Positions 6,167 to 6,173 of a DNA stretch of 6,173 nt are shown piece by piece. The notes under the pieces were generated by a model that saw nothing but the letters and a program-made list of their open reading frames with translations, had not been told where the DNA came from and made no database searches. Location of the stretch: contig CATMIT010000083.1 of the NCBI GenBank assembly GCA_950069165.1, positions 1 through 6,173 of the forward strand, written 5' to 3'. The first letter of the stretch is position 1. Each line of letters starts with the position of its first letter. This DNA is from an uncultured Flavobacteriales bacterium. Lineage in GTDB: Bacteria; Bacteroidota; Bacteroidia; Flavobacteriales; BACL11. Made by a program: the position numbers and the translations under genes.

Positions 6167-6173
6167 AGCCTTG

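Overview
The window is AT-rich and tightly packed. It looks like ordinary chromosome from a member of the Bacteroidota, most likely a flavobacterium-like organism. The signs are low GC by eye, few recognisable Shine-Dalgarno sequences, -7-like boxes resembling TAnnTTTG, and protein sequences that match what I remember of Flavobacteriia families. No rRNA, tRNA, CRISPR, insertion sequence or prophage signal was seen. No stretch over about 115 bases lacks a gene.

Left part, minus strand (1-2125): a two-gene unit reads leftwards. murB (cell-wall precursor synthesis) comes first. A RecD-like superfamily 1 helicase follows; it starts one base after the murB stop and runs off the left edge.

Middle (2126-4943): a 71-bp divergent spacer separates murB from a GT4 glycosyltransferase on the plus strand. 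This spacer holds candidate promoters in both directions and a 7-bp-arm dyad. The GT4 gene ends tail-to-tail with a GT2 glycosyltransferase on the minus strand, and their stop codons share the palindrome TTATAA. The GT2 gene is the last of a three-gene minus-strand unit with 2-bp and 9-bp gaps: a small unrecognised protein (80 codons, or 68 if it starts internally), an FtsE-type ABC ATPase, then the GT2.

Right part (5059-6173, plus strand): an exported TPR-repeat protein is transcribed divergently from the small-protein/ftsE unit. It stops at 367 residues, just before the window edge, where I recall relatives continuing to about 1000 residues. The window or contig may therefore end inside a longer gene, and the last bases may be wrong or mutated.

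The genes mostly concern the cell envelope: MurB makes UDP-MurNAc, FtsE is expected to control septal wall hydrolysis with FtsX (not encoded here), and the two glycosyltransferases probably build a surface glycan or glycolipid. The helicase belongs to DNA metabolism. I found no convincing new multi-gene system. The best leads are the apparent early stop in the TPR gene, the start of the small gene before ftsE, the divergent spacer, and the non-ATG starts of three of the seven genes.
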